Shown here in pieces: positions 61,339-64,000 of a DNA stretch of 64,000 nucleotides. Positions within the stretch are counted from its first letter, which is position 1. Every line of letters starts with the position of its first letter. This DNA is from Marispirochaeta sp964554875 (GTDB taxonomy: Bacteria > Spirochaetota > Spirochaetia > JC444 > Marispirochaetaceae), in contig CAZKQJ010000019.1 in assembly GCA_964554875.1 (NCBI GenBank), forward strand, positions 1 to 64,000. The letters are read 5' to 3'. The position numbers and the translations under genes were made by a program. The notes beneath the pieces were generated by a model that was not told the origin of the DNA, searched no databases, and saw only the letters and a list, made by a program, of their open reading frames with translations.

Positions 61339-63381
61339 ATGGGAAGCATAGATCTACCGAAAAGTCCGATGGTGTTTCACCCGGAAAAGCGAAGCGCGGT
61401 GGGTTCACGAAACTCTCTCGCCCAGGAAAGCCGGGATCAACAGGCCGAAGTAGACCGACTTCTCGAGGAAGAAGTCGATAAGGTTATTAACCATGTAACC
61501 TCGAAACTGCCGAAAGAGGTTCTGGAACGGCTCGATGTTATGGGCGGGCTGAAGGAAAAGGTTTACAACTATTTCAACCAGAACTACCAGAATATGTTTA
61601 ACCGTTATATCGTCACCACCGAAGACGAAATGGTTAAAAAGGTCAGGAATTTCATTGACCGGGAGGAGATGAAGGTCCTCACCCGCTACACGCCGAAGGA
61701 GATTGCACAGCTCCTAGACGAAGTGGGAGGTACCGACAGGTTCAATACCGGTGAAATCGAAAAATCCATTGTCAACATGTACGGACACCTGCAGGGCCAC
61801 GTCCAGCGGGGTGTTAACGACCTGGAGAACCTGACCAACTCGCTGCTGCGTCAAAAGACCGATGTAGGCGCGTTTATCCGTGGAGAAAACGCCTATTCCG
61901 TTGTTAAATGTGCCTTCAAGGACAACATTTACAAGCCGAAAACGGTTTCGGACGTCAAACTTTCTGTCAATATCCTCGACTCGGAGCTTATCAGCCCGAT
62001 TTTCCACTATCAGGTAACCGTTGAATACCTGATCAAGGACCTGATCTCCAAGCATATCATGGACAATATTGACAAGGAGATCGAACAGCTCAAGGATCAG
62101 CGCATTGATGAAGGTCTGGATGAACTGAACGATTCCGAGATCATCTTCGAGAAGATGAAGCGGGTGGAGAACCACACCTCCGACGACAAGGAGAACCCCA
62201 AGTCGAACCGGTACCGCTACTTTGCGAAGAGCCTGATGGAAAGAATCGAAGGTCTTCGCGCCGAGATTGATCCTGAAGCCTTTGACCAGCTGAATATCCG
62301 GGAAAACCTGAAAGAGATCATTGATATCGAGAATATCAGGAACCGGGGCTACAATACCGCCATCAACTCGATCACCTCGATTCTGGACACCTCCAAAATG
62401 GGGTATCAGTACATCGAAAACCTCAAGAACACCCGCGAGCTGATTATCCGGGAGTATGAGGATACCGACGCCAACAACCTGCCGGACGAGCGGTATCAGA
62501 TCAAGATGAAGTATTACGACAATGCTCAGCTCATCGAAGAGCGCAAAGCCTACGATGTGATGATCAAGTCCCTGGAGGTTGAGGTTCAGCACATCTGGGA
62601 CGTTCTGGATATGGTCTACGAAGACACCAAATTCTGGAAACGCATCTCCGATTTCAATGATCTGGCGGCTATCTACAAGAACAAGATCCGTAAGAAGATC
62701 AAGGCGAAAACCGGCGACCCCGTCTATGAGGATATCGAAAAAAGCTGGGACGAGATCTCCTTCGTACAGCCTGCCGAGACCCAGGTCGAGAAAATGAACC
62801 GGACCTACATCTTCGAGAAGGACAAAATCAAGAACCGGCTTATCCTGATGAAGCAGAAGCTGCAGGATATGTACGGCTTCCGGTATCCCGTACAGCGCCG
62901 GGTCATGGAAGACCGGCTGCAGTTCCTGGAAAGGGAATTCAATAAGTTTGATTATATGATCAATCCCTACCATATACAGCCCGGCCTGCTGCTTGACGTG
63001 GATATCACCTCCATCAAGCGGAAAAAGGCAACCCTGGACGGTATGGCCAACGTTCTGAACGAATTCCTCCACGGTGTGTCCAAAGGATTCCAGGACGCCG
63101 CGTTTGCCGCATTCTCCCGCAGACGTTCCACAGTACGTGAGGACATCGACATGCACTTCTCGTCTTCAGCAGAAGAAGAGGCTGCAGAAACCGGCGGCGG
63201 CATGGCTTATCTCGATATGCTGAATACCGATACAGAGCCTGCCTCTGCTCCCGAGTCTTCCCCCAAGCCCAAGGGCAAAGGCAAGTCCAAAGGTGTTGTG
63301 GATGCCCCCGCCAAGAAAAAGAGCAAACGAGGGCGCCCCCGAAAAAGTAAATCCAAGGATTCCGGACTGACCACTATCTAA
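61339..63381 (+). CDS. cfpA: Cytoplasmic filament protein A
   Basis: The subunit of the ribbon of cytoplasmic filaments running beneath the flagella in treponemes. 680 residues, close to the ~678 of Treponema CfpA. Start MGSIDLPKSPMVFHPEKRSA and the helical, charged body with long coiled-coil stretches are characteristic; the lysine-rich tail (PKGKGKSKGVVDAPAKKKSK) is typical of an unstructured end. AAGGAG precedes ATG. Loss of CfpA in T. denticola impairs chromosome segregation and division. A strong terminator follows. Confidence 0.93.
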   Translation: MGSIDLPKSPMVFHPEKRSAVGSRNSLAQESRDQQAEVDRLLEEEVDKVINHVTSKLPKEVLERLDVMGGLKEKVYNYFNQNYQNMFNRYIVTTEDEMVKKVRNFIDREEMKVLTRYTPKEIAQLLDEVGGTDRFNTGEIEKSIVNMYGHLQGHVQRGVNDLENLTNSLLRQKTDVGAFIRGENAYSVVKCAFKDNIYKPKTVSDVKLSVNILDSELISPIFHYQVTVEYLIKDLISKHIMDNIDKEIEQLKDQRIDEGLDELNDSEIIFEKMKRVENHTSDDKENPKSNRYRYFAKSLMERIEGLRAEIDPEAFDQLNIRENLKEIIDIENIRNRGYNTAINSITSILDTSKMGYQYIENLKNTRELIIREYEDTDANNLPDERYQIKMKYYDNAQLIEERKAYDVMIKSLEVEVQHIWDVLDMVYEDTKFWKRISDFNDLAAIYKNKIRKKIKAKTGDPVYEDIEKSWDEISFVQPAETQVEKMNRTYIFEKDKIKNRLILMKQKLQDMYGFRYPVQRRVMEDRLQFLEREFNKFDYMINPYHIQPGLLLDVDITSIKRKKATLDGMANVLNEFLHGVSKGFQDAAFAAFSRRRSTVREDIDMHFSSSAEEEAAETGGGMAYLDMLNTDTEPASAPESSPKPKGKGKSKGVVDAPAKKKSKRGRPRKSKSKDSGLTTI

Positions 63382-63394
63382 GCGGTTTGTTGTG

Positions 63395-63423
63395 CCCCCT
63401 CCTCGTGAGGGGGTCTCTTTTTT
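63395..63423 (+). terminator. Rho-independent terminator of cfpA
   Basis: CCCCCTC (63395-63401) pairs with GAGGGGG (63407-63413) around CTCGT, followed by TCTC and a T6 run (63418-63423). It begins 14 nt after the stop codon. Confidence 0.9.
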
Positions 63424-63446
63424 CAACTGCGCGAGAGGACAAAAAG

Positions 63447-64000
63447 ATGGGAACATTACCGTACGCTTATGAACATTTTTTTACCCGGGAGGGATTCAAC
63501 TCCTCCCTGGGGCATTTTCAGGCTGTAGCCAACATAATCCCGGAAATCCAGCAGAAGAACAATCTTGCGGATCAATTAAACCAGATGATAGGTGAGAATA
63601 CGCTGAACCAGAACCAGCTGGGACCTATCGTCTATGCGCTGCTTGTAGACAAATACGGCTATGCCTGTGATTCATGCAACCTGAAGGAAACCGTGGAAGC
63701 CTTTGACAGTCTTCATGAGGCTGTGGTCGGATGGAATGCTGTTGATCTTGTCATGACATACATCCACCCGGAGCTTGGATATTTGATCGTAAATCCGAAA
63801 AACCGCTCTTACTGGGATTCTGTCGGCACCTTGAGAAAGAACGAAATCGTCACAGTGTATGCAGGCGGAATGGACAAGGGAGTCGATCAGAAAACAGCCG
63901 ACAAGGCTGTAGAGACATTTGTTAAATTTTTGAACGGTTCCGCCGGGAAGACTCCGGCGCTGCTGTCGAAGGGATCTTTCAAATACTCACCGCCGAAGGA
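63447..64000 (+). CDS. Unknown protein downstream of cfpA (3' end cut by window)
   Basis: An open frame from ATG 63447 through the window edge, at least 184 residues without a stop. It begins MGTLPYAYEHFFTREGFNSS and continues with LGPIVYALLVDKYGYACDSCNLKETVEAF, MTYIHPELGYLIVNPKNRSYWDSVG, VTVYAGGMDKGVDQKTA. No signal peptide or membrane segment is visible. I recognise no domain. A site at GAGAGGAC precedes the ATG by 10 nt. The cfpA terminator lies between the two genes, so it probably has its own promoter or relies on read-through. Confidence 0.75.
   Translation, partial: MGTLPYAYEHFFTREGFNSSLGHFQAVANIIPEIQQKNNLADQLNQMIGENTLNQNQLGPIVYALLVDKYGYACDSCNLKETVEAFDSLHEAVVGWNAVDLVMTYIHPELGYLIVNPKNRSYWDSVGTLRKNEIVTVYAGGMDKGVDQKTADKAVETFVKFLNGSAGKTPALLSKGSFKYSPPK

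Noticed and set aside
61714..63156. 480-residue minus-strand frame opposite cfpA
   Set aside because: Shadow of a highly charged coiled-coil gene; composition mirrors cfpA.

Overview
The window reads as chromosomal DNA from a free-living, probably marine or saline spirochaete of the Spirochaeta/Treponema side of the phylum. The strongest evidence is the gene for the cytoplasmic filament protein CfpA (61339-63381), a protein known from treponemes and relatives. Next to it lie a vWA protein, a DHH phosphoesterase and a pallilysin-like lipoprotein, which recalls the T. pallidum TP0748-TP0751 neighbourhood. A seven-gene V-type ATPase operon in spirochaete order (E, DUF2764, A, B, D, I, K), a LptD-like barrel protein and many exported TPR proteins agree with this. 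Assignments rest on motif reading and recalled family knowledge; no searches were run.

Layout. Bases 1-2200 form a low-density accessory islet: three copies of a palindromic repeat bracket a tail-anchored coiled-coil protein with 11-residue MDERF repeats, an exported OmpA-domain protein, and a 21-bp minisatellite interrupted by a 100-N assembly gap. Bases 2200-4780 (minus strand) hold a small unknown gene whose ribosome binding site is buried in a hairpin, tRNA-Gly(UCC) with its own promoter and terminator, a 20-residue membrane peptide with its own promoter, and a NatAB-like ABC exporter. Bases 4880-7800 carry a zinc-ribbon protein, murI, rsgA and two unknown small proteins. Bases 7960-15190 are the V-ATPase operon, whose K subunit keeps the Na+-coordinating residues known from Enterococcus NtpK. 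Then follow ispG with a TPR protein, and a four-gene Gld-type ABC system with DUF4340 (17400-22040).

Bases 22100-34860 carry uvrA, a LptD-like protein with a SAP-like N-terminal segment, phoH, a 7TMR-HD phosphodiesterase, ybeY, a CorC-like CBS protein and a large TPR protein, packed with short overlaps. Bases 34960-44800 carry gap-pgk-tpiA-secG, a flavodoxin-like protein, a PpiC chaperone, nusB, a TPR protein, map, an HtrA lipoprotein and a phosphoribosyltransferase. The last overlaps the gene of a 1692-residue exported repeat/beta-helix protein. A minus-strand lipoprotein and outer-membrane barrel pair faces it. Bases 51830-57180 carry folD, a PurH split into two genes, miaB, a LapA-like protein and a SPOR protein. 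The window ends with the pallilysin-like/DHH/vWA cluster divergent from cfpA, and an incomplete unknown gene.

Taken together, most of the window is housekeeping: cell envelope biogenesis, ion-coupled energetics, translation quality control and glycolysis. I see no prophage, transposase, CRISPR array or rRNA. The least explained parts are the 1-2200 islet, the 20-residue peptide and hairpin-controlled gene near tRNA-Gly, the divergent split PurH, and the unnamed genes around cfpA.
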